Origin: Streptosporangiales bacterium
GTDB taxonomy: Bacteria > Actinomycetota > Actinomycetes > Streptosporangiales > Streptosporangiaceae
NCBI GenBank assembly: GCA_009380095.1
Contig: WHSL01000022.1
Coordinates: 1 to 43,702 of the forward strand
Length of the DNA stretch: 43,702 nt
Reading direction: 5' to 3'
Shown piece after piece: positions 35,878 through 42,895 of this stretch. The notes under the pieces are model-generated. The model had not been told where the DNA came from. It did not search any database and saw only the letters and a program-made list of their open reading frames with translations. Position 1 is the first letter of the stretch, and every line of letters starts with the position of its first letter. The position numbers were made by a program, and so were the translations under genes.

Positions 35878-37470
35878 TCAGGGCGTGCCCGGGAGGCGGT
35901 GCGGCTCCTCCAGGTCGAGCTCGTGCTGGATGGCGCGGAACGTCTCCACGCCGATCTTGCCCTTGCGGTACAGCAACCGGGTGCGTTCGCGCTGCGCGCG
36001 GATCATCTCGCGGCGCACCCAGCCGGTCCCGGGGCGGTCCGGCTCCGCGTCCGGGTCCGGGTCGTCCGCAGCCTCCAGGACGGACCGGACGCGGTCCAGC
36101 CGCAGCTGTATCAGCTGGCGGAACACCTCCGCCGTGGAGGCATCCAGCCGGTCCGCCGCCTCCAGCTCGTTCAGCCGATCCATGGCCGCCTCCATGGCGG
36201 ACTGGCGCGCCCGCGTCAGCTCCAGCTCCCCCGTGTCCCCGGCGCCCAGTCCGAGCGCGCGGAGCAGCGTCGGCAGCGTGGCGGACTGGCCGATCAGCGT
36301 CGCCAGCACCACGGCCGCGGCCAGGAAGATGAGCACGGAACGCTCCGCCACCGACCGGCCGTCCACGCTGATCGGCAGCGACAGGGCGATGGCCAGCGAG
36401 ATCGCGCCGCGCATCCCGCCCCAGCCGATCACCACCCGCTCTCGCCACGGGATGTGCGCGAAGTCCAGCGGCCGTGGGGGCAGGTAGCGCATCAGCGGCG
36501 AGATGACGAGCTCCCAGAGGAGGCGCAGCCCGATCACGACGGCGATGACGAGCACGGCCGCGGCGGCGAGGCGGCCGGTGGAGTAGCCGGAGACCGCCTC
36601 GATCACGTCCACGATCTGCAGCCCGAGCAGCACGAACAGGGCCGACTCCAGCAGCAGGACGAGCACCTGCCAGAACGTGTTACCGGTGAGTCGTACGGAG
36701 GCGGGGAGCATGCCCTCCGTACGCACCCCCAGGTAGAACCCGGCCACCACGGTGGCGAGGATGCCGGAGAAGTCCAGCGTCTCGGCGGGCAGGTACGCCA
36801 CGAACGGCGTGATCACCGAGAGCAGGAGCTGCAGCCCCGGCTCCCGGGCGTGCCGCTGCACCTTGCCGATGACGACGCCGACGATCAGCCCGTACCCGAT
36901 CCCGCCGATCACCACCAGGGCGAGCCGGCCGAGGCCCTCGCCGAGGGTGAGCGTGTGCGACATCGCCTCCACGGCCAGCGCGAACACGGTCAGCGCCACG
37001 CCGTCGTTGATCAGGCTCTCACCCTCGAGGATGGTGACGATGCGGCGCGGCGCACCCAACCGCTGCAGGACCGCGGTGGCGGCCACCGCGTCGGTGGGGG
37101 CGACCGCGGCGCCGAACGCGAACGCGGCCGGCCAGCCGATCTCGGTGAAGAAGAAGTACACCGCGGACGCCGCGGCGGCGGTGGTGGCCAGGGTGAGGCC
37201 GATGGCCAGCGCGCTGATCGGTACGGCGTCGGCGCGGGCCTCGCGAGGCGCGGTGAAGAACGCGGCCCGGTACACCAGCGGCGGCAGGAAGATCGTCAGG
37301 ACGAGCTCGGGGGAGATGTGCAGCCCCTGCAGGACGGGCACGAAGCTGGCCGCCGCCCCGAGCAGCACCAGCGGCACGGCCGCCGGAATGCCGGTCCGGG
37401 TGGCCAGGGCCCGTGCGAGCAGCACCGCGACGACGATCGCGAGCAGGCTCAGGACCACAAGATCGTGCAT
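35878..37470 (-). CDS. Na+/H+ antiporter (CPA1 family)
   Basis: This 530-residue cation/proton antiporter has about 12 membrane helices in the first 400 residues and a cytoplasmic C-terminal tail rich in Arg/Glu. The transport-site helix reads FGAAVAPTDAVAATAVLQ and the nearby EGESLINDGVAL is the CPA1 signature. The GGMRGAISLAIALSLPI helix (conserved Arg) also matches. The tail's EAAMDRLNELEAADR helices are typical of bacterial NhaP/YjcE-like proteins. Start ATG 37470 has a G-rich stretch about 14 nt upstream, so translation initiation is not strongly marked. It is convergent with fbiC. Confidence 0.93.
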   Translation of the reverse strand: MHDLVVLSLLAIVVAVLLARALATRTGIPAAVPLVLLGAAASFVPVLQGLHISPELVLTIFLPPLVYRAAFFTAPREARADAVPISALAIGLTLATTAAAASAVYFFFTEIGWPAAFAFGAAVAPTDAVAATAVLQRLGAPRRIVTILEGESLINDGVALTVFALAVEAMSHTLTLGEGLGRLALVVIGGIGYGLIVGVVIGKVQRHAREPGLQLLLSVITPFVAYLPAETLDFSGILATVVAGFYLGVRTEGMLPASVRLTGNTFWQVLVLLLESALFVLLGLQIVDVIEAVSGYSTGRLAAAAVLVIAVVIGLRLLWELVISPLMRYLPPRPLDFAHIPWRERVVIGWGGMRGAISLAIALSLPISVDGRSVAERSVLIFLAAAVVLATLIGQSATLPTLLRALGLGAGDTGELELTRARQSAMEAAMDRLNELEAADRLDASTAEVFRQLIQLRLDRVRSVLEAADDPDPDAEPDRPGTGWVRREMIRAQRERTRLLYRKGKIGVETFRAIQHELDLEEPHRLPGTP

Positions 37471-37540
37471 GGTGGGCGCGTCTCCCCCCGACGGGCTCCC
37501 CCAGAAGATCTCCCCGATCCCCGGGCCTCTAACTGTGGGA

Positions 37541-38452
37541 TCAGATACGTCGGTAGTCGCGCACCGGGTTGCGCGGGCCGCGCCGGGGCGGGGTGCCGCC
37601 GCTGCCCATGAGCAGCATCGCGACGCGGTGCCGATGGCCGGCGTACGGCGCCAGCAGCTCGAGCATGCGCGCGTCGTCCGCCTTGCGCTCGCCGACCAGC
37701 GACCAGGCGACCATCGAGGGGATGTGGTAGTCCCCCACCGAGACGGCGTCCGCGTCGCCGTGCGCGCGCTGCCGCACCTCCGCCGACGTCCACACGCCGA
37801 CGCCGGGCAGCGACCGCAGCCGCCGGTCCGCCTCTTCCGCCGGCAGCTCCAGCGTCTCCTCCAGCCGGGCGGCCACCCGCGCGGCGCCGATGACGGTACG
37901 GGCCCGGACCGCCTCCGCGCCCGCCCGGTGCCACTCCCAACTGGGGACCTTCATCCATACCTCGGGCGGGGGTGGCACGACGAGACGCAGTTCGTGCGGC
38001 CCGGGCGCGGGCTCGCCGAACCGGCGCAGCAGCAGCCGCCACGCGCGGAACGCCTCCAGCCCCACCACCTTCTGCTCCAGCACCGCGGGCACCAGGGACT
38101 CGAAGACGCGCCGGGAGCGGCCCACCCGCAGCCCGGGCAGCCGCCGCACGCCGTCGGTGACCTGCGGGTGCACCGGCACCAGCGACCCGGGGTCGTCGGC
38201 GGCGCCGAGGAGCTCGGGCAGCGCGTCGAGCTGCCATGCGGCGCCGGGACCGTACGCCGTCGCGTGCACCTCGCCGCCCCGCGGGCGCGACACGATCCGT
38301 ACGGAGACCGGGCCGTCCGGCGTGGTGGAGGCGCGCCACACCGCCCCGTCGCCGGCCACCCGGTACGCGGGGTCGCCGTGGCCGCGCCGGTGCACGCCCA
38401 GCACCCGCGCGACATCGAGCGGCCACGGCGGCCGCCAGGTCCGTTCCAACAC
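37541..38452 (-). CDS. DNA-3-methyladenine glycosylase II-like (AlkA family)
   Basis: This 303-residue base-excision repair glycosylase of the HhH-GPD superfamily removes alkylated bases. The helix-hairpin-helix reads LPGVGVWT (215-222) and the following SVGDYH supplies the catalytic Asp241. The N-terminal domain (about 1-100) is AlkA-like. GTG 38452 is chosen because CAGACT lies exactly 6 nt upstream and because homologues begin near RTWRPPWPLD; an ATG 23 codons earlier would run through the hairpin region. It is probably a single-gene transcript, 70 bp from the antiporter gene on the same strand. Confidence 0.88.
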   Translation of the reverse strand: MLERTWRPPWPLDVARVLGVHRRGHGDPAYRVAGDGAVWRASTTPDGPVSVRIVSRPRGGEVHATAYGPGAAWQLDALPELLGAADDPGSLVPVHPQVTDGVRRLPGLRVGRSRRVFESLVPAVLEQKVVGLEAFRAWRLLLRRFGEPAPGPHELRLVVPPPPEVWMKVPSWEWHRAGAEAVRARTVIGAARVAARLEETLELPAEEADRRLRSLPGVGVWTSAEVRQRAHGDADAVSVGDYHIPSMVAWSLVGERKADDARMLELLAPYAGHRHRVAMLLMGSGGTPPRRGPRNPVRDYRRI

Positions 38453-38458
38453 CCGCCC

Positions 38459-38464
38459 AGTCTG
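38459..38464 (-). promoter_or_regulatory. Leaderless -10 element of the AlkA-like gene
   Basis: CAGACT on the minus strand lies 6 nt before the GTG, the same hexamer and spacing as at fbiA. Confidence 0.5.
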
Positions 38465-38524
38465 CCCCCCACCACACCCCAACAAGGATTTTGCGACCCC
38501 CACCTGCGGTTCCCTCCACAAAAT

Positions 38525-38550
38525 CCTTCCCCCAATTTGTTGAGGGAAGG
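38525..38550 (-). terminator. Terminator of the guanylyltransferase gene
   Basis: On the minus strand CCTTCCC and GGGAAGG form a 7-bp stem with a 12-nt loop followed by ATTTTG, 8 nt past the stop. A second, overlapping inverted repeat AAGGATTTTG/CAAAATCCTT (38484-38493 and 38519-38528) could extend or compete with it. Confidence 0.65.
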
Positions 38551-38558
38551 GGGTGTGG

Positions 38559-39656
38559 TCAGGGGTCGGGGGTGAAGCGGAGGGTGGTGGGCGGGAGGTG
38601 GGTGCCGGGCCAGAGGCGGGCGCCGGCGCGGAGCTCGTTGCCCTCCTCGATCACCGCGTCGTCGCCGATCACGGCGCCGTCGAGGATTACTCCTGGGGCG
38701 AGCCGCGCACCCCGGCCGAGGACCGAGTCGACGACCCGGGCGCCCTCACCGACCGCTGCGTCCTCGAACAGGACGCTTCCCGTGACCTCGGCCCCGGCCG
38801 CCACCGTGGCCCCGGGACCGACCGTGCTCCCGCCGCCCACCGTGGCGTCGGGGTCGATCTTGGCGTCCGCCGCGATCAGCGCCGGCGCGGGCACCCCGGA
38901 GACGGCGGGTGCGGGCAGCCGGCCGAGCACGAGGTCCCGGCAGCCCTGGACGTAGGCCTCCGGAGTCCCGACGTCCAGCCAGTACGCCGCGTCCGCGTAC
39001 CCCATCACGGTCTCCCCCGCCGCGATCAGTCCGGGGAACGTCTCCCGCTCCACCGAGACCACCTGACCCGCGGGAATGGCGTCCAGCGTGGACCGGCGGA
39101 ACACATAGCATCCGGCGTTGATCCGGTTGGTGACCGGGTCGGGCGTCTTCTCCAGGAACGCGGTGACCCGTCCGTCCGCGTCCGTGGGGACGCAGCCGAA
39201 CCGGCTCGGGTCCGTCACCTCGGTGAGGTGCAGGGTGACCGCGGCCTCCGCCCGCGCGTGCAGCGCGAGCTGCGCGCGGATGTCGTGCCCGGACAGGATG
39301 TCGCCGTTCAGTACGAGCACCGGGTCGTCCGGCCCGCCGCGCAGCGCGCCCGCCGCGTTGCGGATCGCGCCGCCGGTGCCGAGCGGCTCGTCCTCCACCA
39401 TGTAGTCGATGCACAGCCCGTACGCCGCGCCGTCGCCGAAGGCCCGCTCGAACATCGCGGCCCGGTACGAGGTCGCGAACACCACGTGCCCGGCCCCGGC
39501 CTCGCGCGCCCGCGCCAGCTGATGCGCCAGGAACGGCACCCCCGCGGTGGGCAGCAGCGGCTTCGGCGTCGCGATGGTCAGCGGCCGCAGCCGACTGCCC
39601 TGCCCGCCGACGAGCAGCACGGCCTCGAGATCGTCGTTGATCACCGCTGAGGTCAA
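38559..39656 (-). CDS. Mannose-1-phosphate guanylyltransferase-like NDP-sugar pyrophosphorylase
   Basis: This 365-residue sugar nucleotidyltransferase probably makes GDP-mannose from mannose-1-phosphate and GTP. The N-terminal signature LLVGGQGSRLRPLTIATPKP, LNGDIL near 118 (metal Asp) and FLEKTPDP are present. From about residue 265 a left-handed beta-helix of hexapeptides (IDPDATVGGGSTVGPGATV...) forms the C-terminal domain. Its position near whiB/fbiA matches mycobacterial Rv3264c (annotated as the mannose enzyme). A glucose or rhamnose-type donor cannot be excluded from sequence. The start is uncertain: TTG 39656 has GAGGAG directly in front, GTG 39644 has it 12 nt upstream. It is 24 bp downstream of the GT4 gene and probably co-transcribed. 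Confidence 0.88.
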   Translation of the reverse strand: MTSAVINDDLEAVLLVGGQGSRLRPLTIATPKPLLPTAGVPFLAHQLARAREAGAGHVVFATSYRAAMFERAFGDGAAYGLCIDYMVEDEPLGTGGAIRNAAGALRGGPDDPVLVLNGDILSGHDIRAQLALHARAEAAVTLHLTEVTDPSRFGCVPTDADGRVTAFLEKTPDPVTNRINAGCYVFRRSTLDAIPAGQVVSVERETFPGLIAAGETVMGYADAAYWLDVGTPEAYVQGCRDLVLGRLPAPAVSGVPAPALIAADAKIDPDATVGGGSTVGPGATVAAGAEVTGSVLFEDAAVGEGARVVDSVLGRGARLAPGVILDGAVIGDDAVIEEGNELRAGARLWPGTHLPPTTLRFTPDP

Positions 39657-39680
39657 CTCCTCACCGTCGAGGGATGGGGC

Positions 39681-40820
39681 TCACGACTCTAGGGCCCGCC
39701 GGTACGACGCCACATGCGCCTCGGCCGAGGCCTCCCAGGTGAACTGCGCCGCCCGGGCCCGGCCCGCCTCGGCGAGCCGCCGGCGACGCTCCGGGTCGCC
39801 GAACAGCCGCCGTAGCCCCTCGGCGATGCCGTCCGCCTCGGGCTCGGTGTAGTCCACCGCGTCCCCGCCGACCTCGGGCAGCGACGTACGCCGGGTGGTG
39901 AGCACCGGGGCGCCGCAGGACATCGCCTCCAGCACCGGCAGCCCGAACCCCTCGCCCCGGCTGGGGATCGCCACCACGAGCGCGCCGCCCAGGTAGGCGG
40001 GCAGGTCGGCGGGCGCGAGATACCCGGGCCGGACCACCCGCAGCTGCGCGGGCACGGCGGCGACCGCCTTGTCGACCTCGGCGGCGAGCGTACGGCCCCC
40101 GGCCAGCACCAGCGTCGACGGCTCGGCCTGCTCCGCGGCGGCCATCGCCCAGCCCTCGACCAGCGCGGCGACGTTCTTCCGAGGCTGCAACGCCCCGAGA
40201 TACGCCACGTACGGCTCGCCGTGCAGCCCCAGCCGGGACCGCAGCGCGGCGGCCTCGGCGGGCTCCGGCGGGTGGAAGACCGCGGGGTCGACGCCGTGAT
40301 AGGCCACGTCGATCCGGGACGGCACGGCGTCCAGCACCTCGACCAGGTCGTCGCGGGTGGCCTGCGACGGGACGATCATCCGCGCGGCGCGGCGGACCGC
40401 GCGCCGGGTGGCGGAGCGCAGGTAGGAGGCGCGCTCCTCGTCGTGCAGGTCCGGGTCGGTGAAGAAGCCCAGGTCGTGCACGGTCACGACGGTGGGGACG
40501 CCCGGCCGGTCCGGCATCGACGGGTACGGCACGTGCAGCACGTCCGCCCCCACCTGGGCGGCGACGTGCGGCAGCGTGCTCTGCTCCCAGGCCAGCCGGG
40601 ACTGCCGGTGCGTGATGGCGGCCGGGCCGGCGACGACGTGCGCACCGGGGGCCAGCCGGGTGTAGCGCTCCTTCTCCGAACGCTGGCAGACGATCGCCAG
40701 GTCGATCTCGCCGCCGTCCCGGGCTCCGCCCAGGGCGGCGACGAGTCCGTCCACATACCGGCCGAGAGCACCGCGATCGGCCGGAACGGCGGTCGCGTCG
40801 ACCAGCACACGTGGCGACAC
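39681..40820 (-). CDS. GT4 family glycosyltransferase
   Basis: This 379-residue GT-B fold transferase is of family 4. The N-terminal half contains RVLVDATAVPADRGALGRYV and HVPYPSMPDRPGVPTVVTVHD; the C-terminal half contains VDPAVFHP, VAYLGALQPRKNVAAL and the donor-binding PSRGEGFGLPVLEAMSCGA (the E-x7-E motif). It has no membrane segment, so it acts at the cytoplasmic face. GTG 40820 has GGGAG about 9 nt upstream and begins the recognisable fold; the frame upstream is unsupported. It is coupled closely with the mannose guanylyltransferase gene, so a mannosyl or related donor is plausible, but the acceptor is unknown. Confidence 0.9.
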   Translation of the reverse strand: MSPRVLVDATAVPADRGALGRYVDGLVAALGGARDGGEIDLAIVCQRSEKERYTRLAPGAHVVAGPAAITHRQSRLAWEQSTLPHVAAQVGADVLHVPYPSMPDRPGVPTVVTVHDLGFFTDPDLHDEERASYLRSATRRAVRRAARMIVPSQATRDDLVEVLDAVPSRIDVAYHGVDPAVFHPPEPAEAAALRSRLGLHGEPYVAYLGALQPRKNVAALVEGWAMAAAEQAEPSTLVLAGGRTLAAEVDKAVAAVPAQLRVVRPGYLAPADLPAYLGGALVVAIPSRGEGFGLPVLEAMSCGAPVLTTRRTSLPEVGGDAVDYTEPEADGIAEGLRRLFGDPERRRRLAEAGRARAAQFTWEASAEAHVASYRRALES

Positions 40821-40959
40821 GGGCCTCGCTCCCTCAGTCGTGCTTCTCCGGCGGGACCCCCCCGACGGGGACGGAACACCCGCCGATCTCACCCTACGAC
40901 TCCCCTCGGCCGGACGGTGGACTCTCACCACCACCGGCCACGTCGCGGTAGTGCGTCGC

Positions 40960-41673
40960 CTAAGCCGGGGCGCGCTTGCGGGCGCGTACGAGGACGATGC
41001 TGCCGCGGTCGTTCGGGGTGCGCGCGTCGCTGGCGGCGACCCAGGCGGCGAGCGGGGCGGCCGCGTTGAAGCCGACCCGGCCGCCCTTGGCCGACAGCGT
41101 CAGGTAGAGCTTCTCCGCGGCCCGGCTGCGGAACTGGTAGCTGTACTCCTGCAGGTCCAGCCCGCGCTCGGTGAACATGTCGCCCAGGCTCTCGTGCGTG
41201 TAGGTCTGCTTGACGTGGTACTTCGTGGCGTGCGCGCGGAACAGTTCCGGCCACTCGGCGCGGCGGCTGAGCACGTCGGCCGACATGGCGATCTCGCCGC
41301 CGGGCCGCAGCACCCGCGCCATCTCCGAGAGCGACGCGCCGCCGTCGTCGAAGTGCTCGATCGCGCAGATGGAGAGGATCTTGTCGAAGCTGCCGTCGGC
41401 GAACGGGAGGCGGAGCGCGTCGCCCTCGATCAGCGCGGGAGCGTACGCGAGCCGGGCGCCGCGCAGCATCTTGTGCCGCGCCAGGTCGATCGAGACGGCG
41501 TGCGCGCCCTTGCGGCGGGCCTGGGCCGCCCAGTAGCCGTCGCCGCCCGCGACGTCGAGCACCCGCTGCCCGGTCAGGTCGTCCCCGAGCCAGCGGAGCA
41601 GCCGGCCGCCCTCCCGGAACCGGCACACGTGCACCTGGTGGCCGACGAAGGCCACGGCGTCATTGAGTCCCAC
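40960..41673 (-). CDS. Class I SAM-dependent methyltransferase
   Basis: This 237-residue methyltransferase has motif I VLDVAGGDGYWAAQA (SAM-binding Gly-rich loop), an acidic Asp in AVSIDLARHK, and the post-motif ICAIEHFDDGG...MARVLRPGGEI. The domain after SADVLSRRAEWP resembles small-molecule or glycan methyltransferases; the substrate is unknown. GTG 41673 (VGLNDAVAFVGHQVHVCRF) follows TAGAGT by 7 nt; a longer frame upstream lacks support. Because it lies among glycosyltransferase and flippase genes a sugar or lipid acceptor is plausible (inference). Confidence 0.88.
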   Translation of the reverse strand: MGLNDAVAFVGHQVHVCRFREGGRLLRWLGDDLTGQRVLDVAGGDGYWAAQARRKGAHAVSIDLARHKMLRGARLAYAPALIEGDALRLPFADGSFDKILSICAIEHFDDGGASLSEMARVLRPGGEIAMSADVLSRRAEWPELFRAHATKYHVKQTYTHESLGDMFTERGLDLQEYSYQFRSRAAEKLYLTLSAKGGRVGFNAAAPLAAWVAASDARTPNDRGSIVLVRARKRAPA

Positions 41674-41680
41674 GCAGGTC

Positions 41681-41686
41681 ACTCTA
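41681..41686 (-). promoter_or_regulatory. Leaderless -10 element of the methyltransferase gene
   Basis: TAGAGT on the minus strand lies 7 nt before the GTG start. Confidence 0.5.
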
Positions 41687-41723
41687 TGGGCAGCCGCGGC
41701 ACGGCGCGGCCCGTCCACGCCCA

Positions 41724-41863
41724 CCGGTCACCCGATCGCCGCCCACGCGTCACCCGTCCCTCGCCACCCCGTCGCCAACGACGCGCCGCGCTCCCGGTCA
41801 CCCGATCGCCGCCGTGGCGTCACCCGCTCCTCGCCGGGCCGTCGTCGAGGACGCGTCGCTGCT
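41724..41863. repeat. Two imperfect 70-bp direct repeats upstream of the flippase gene
   Basis: Copies at 41724-41793 and about 41794-41863 both begin ccggtcacccgatcgccgcc and align along 70 bp at roughly 80% identity by eye. They occupy the divergent space between the methyltransferase and flippase genes and encode nothing obvious. Confidence 0.75.
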
Positions 41864-41877
41864 CCGGCCGGTCCCGA

Positions 41878-41883
41878 TAGCCT
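41878..41883 (+). promoter_or_regulatory. Leaderless -10 element of the flippase-like gene
   Basis: TAGCCT lies exactly 6 nt before the GTG start at 41890; no Shine-Dalgarno is present. Confidence 0.5.
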
Positions 41884-41889
41884 GGCCTG

Positions 41890-42825
41890 GTGCCGCACCG
41901 CCTGCGCGCCAGCCGCGCCGTACGGGCCGCCCTGGTGCTCGTCGTCCTGGGCTTCGCCGGCTCTGCGCTGGCGGCCCGGTGGGACGAGGCGCAGGCGGCG
42001 CTCGCGCAGCTGAGCTGGCAGGCGGTCTCGGCCGCGACGATCGCGGCGGTCGCGGCACTGGGCGGCCAGATGCTCGCCTGGCGCGCCCTGCTGGCCGACC
42101 TCGGCTCGCCGCTGCCGCTGCGCGCCGCCATCCGGATCATGTTCCTGGCGCAGCTCGGCAAGTACCTCCCCGGCTCGGTCTGGGCCTTCGTCGGCCAGGT
42201 CGAGCTGGCCAAGGAGTACGACGTGCCGCGCCGCCGCGGCGGCACCGCCACCATGCTCGCGGTCGCCGTCACCGTCGCCGTCAACCTCGCGGTCGCGGCC
42301 GTCTGCCTCCCGCTGACCTCGCCCGACGCGGCGCAACGCTGGTGGTGGCTGCTGGCCCTGGCCCCGGTCCTGCTGGCCTGCCTGCATCCCCGGGTGGTCA
42401 CCTGGGCGGTCAACCTGGCGCTTCGCGTCCTCCGCCGCGACCCCCTGGAGACCTCCCCCAGCCTGCGCGGCACGGCGGTCGCCGTGGCCTGGACCCTGCT
42501 CGCCTGGGTCCCGCTCGGCCTGCACGCCTGGTTCCTCGTCCTGGACGCCAGCGGCGGCACCACCGCGTTGGCCGCCCTCCCCATGGCCGCCGGTGGCTAC
42601 GCCCTGGCCTGGACCCTCGGCCTCATCGTCATCATCGCCCCCGCCGGCCTGGGCGTCCGCGAACTCGCACTCACGGTCGCCCTCTCCCCAGTCCTCTCCC
42701 CCGGCTCCGCCCTCATCGTCGCGGTCGTCTCCCGCCTGGTCATGACCGCAGCCGACCTGCTGTGGGCCGCCCTGGCCCTCCTCCTCACCCGCCGCACCCG
42801 CACGCCCACCGGGGGCTTTGCTTAG
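41890..42825 (+). CDS. Flippase-like membrane protein (LPG synthase TM domain)
   Basis: This 311-residue integral membrane protein is of the UPF0104/AglD-MprF type transmembrane domain family. About eight hydrophobic helices are visible, with the family motif AQLGKYLPGSVWAFVGQVELAK near residue 95 and IIAPAGLGVRELALTVAL near 255. Related proteins act as lipid or lipid-linked sugar flippases or as parts of glycosyltransfer systems. It begins at a GTG with a leaderless -10. The neighbouring methyltransferase is divergent and the truncated glycosyltransferase beyond is convergent. Its substrate is not evident. Confidence 0.88.
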   Translation: MPHRLRASRAVRAALVLVVLGFAGSALAARWDEAQAALAQLSWQAVSAATIAAVAALGGQMLAWRALLADLGSPLPLRAAIRIMFLAQLGKYLPGSVWAFVGQVELAKEYDVPRRRGGTATMLAVAVTVAVNLAVAAVCLPLTSPDAAQRWWWLLALAPVLLACLHPRVVTWAVNLALRVLRRDPLETSPSLRGTAVAVAWTLLAWVPLGLHAWFLVLDASGGTTALAALPMAAGGYALAWTLGLIVIIAPAGLGVRELALTVALSPVLSPGSALIVAVVSRLVMTAADLLWAALALLLTRRTRTPTGGFA

Positions 42826-42895
42826 CGAGTGGCTGCACGAATGCCGCAAAACAGGACACGAGGTCGCCACCTGGTAAGCAATCCCTCTTGACAGC

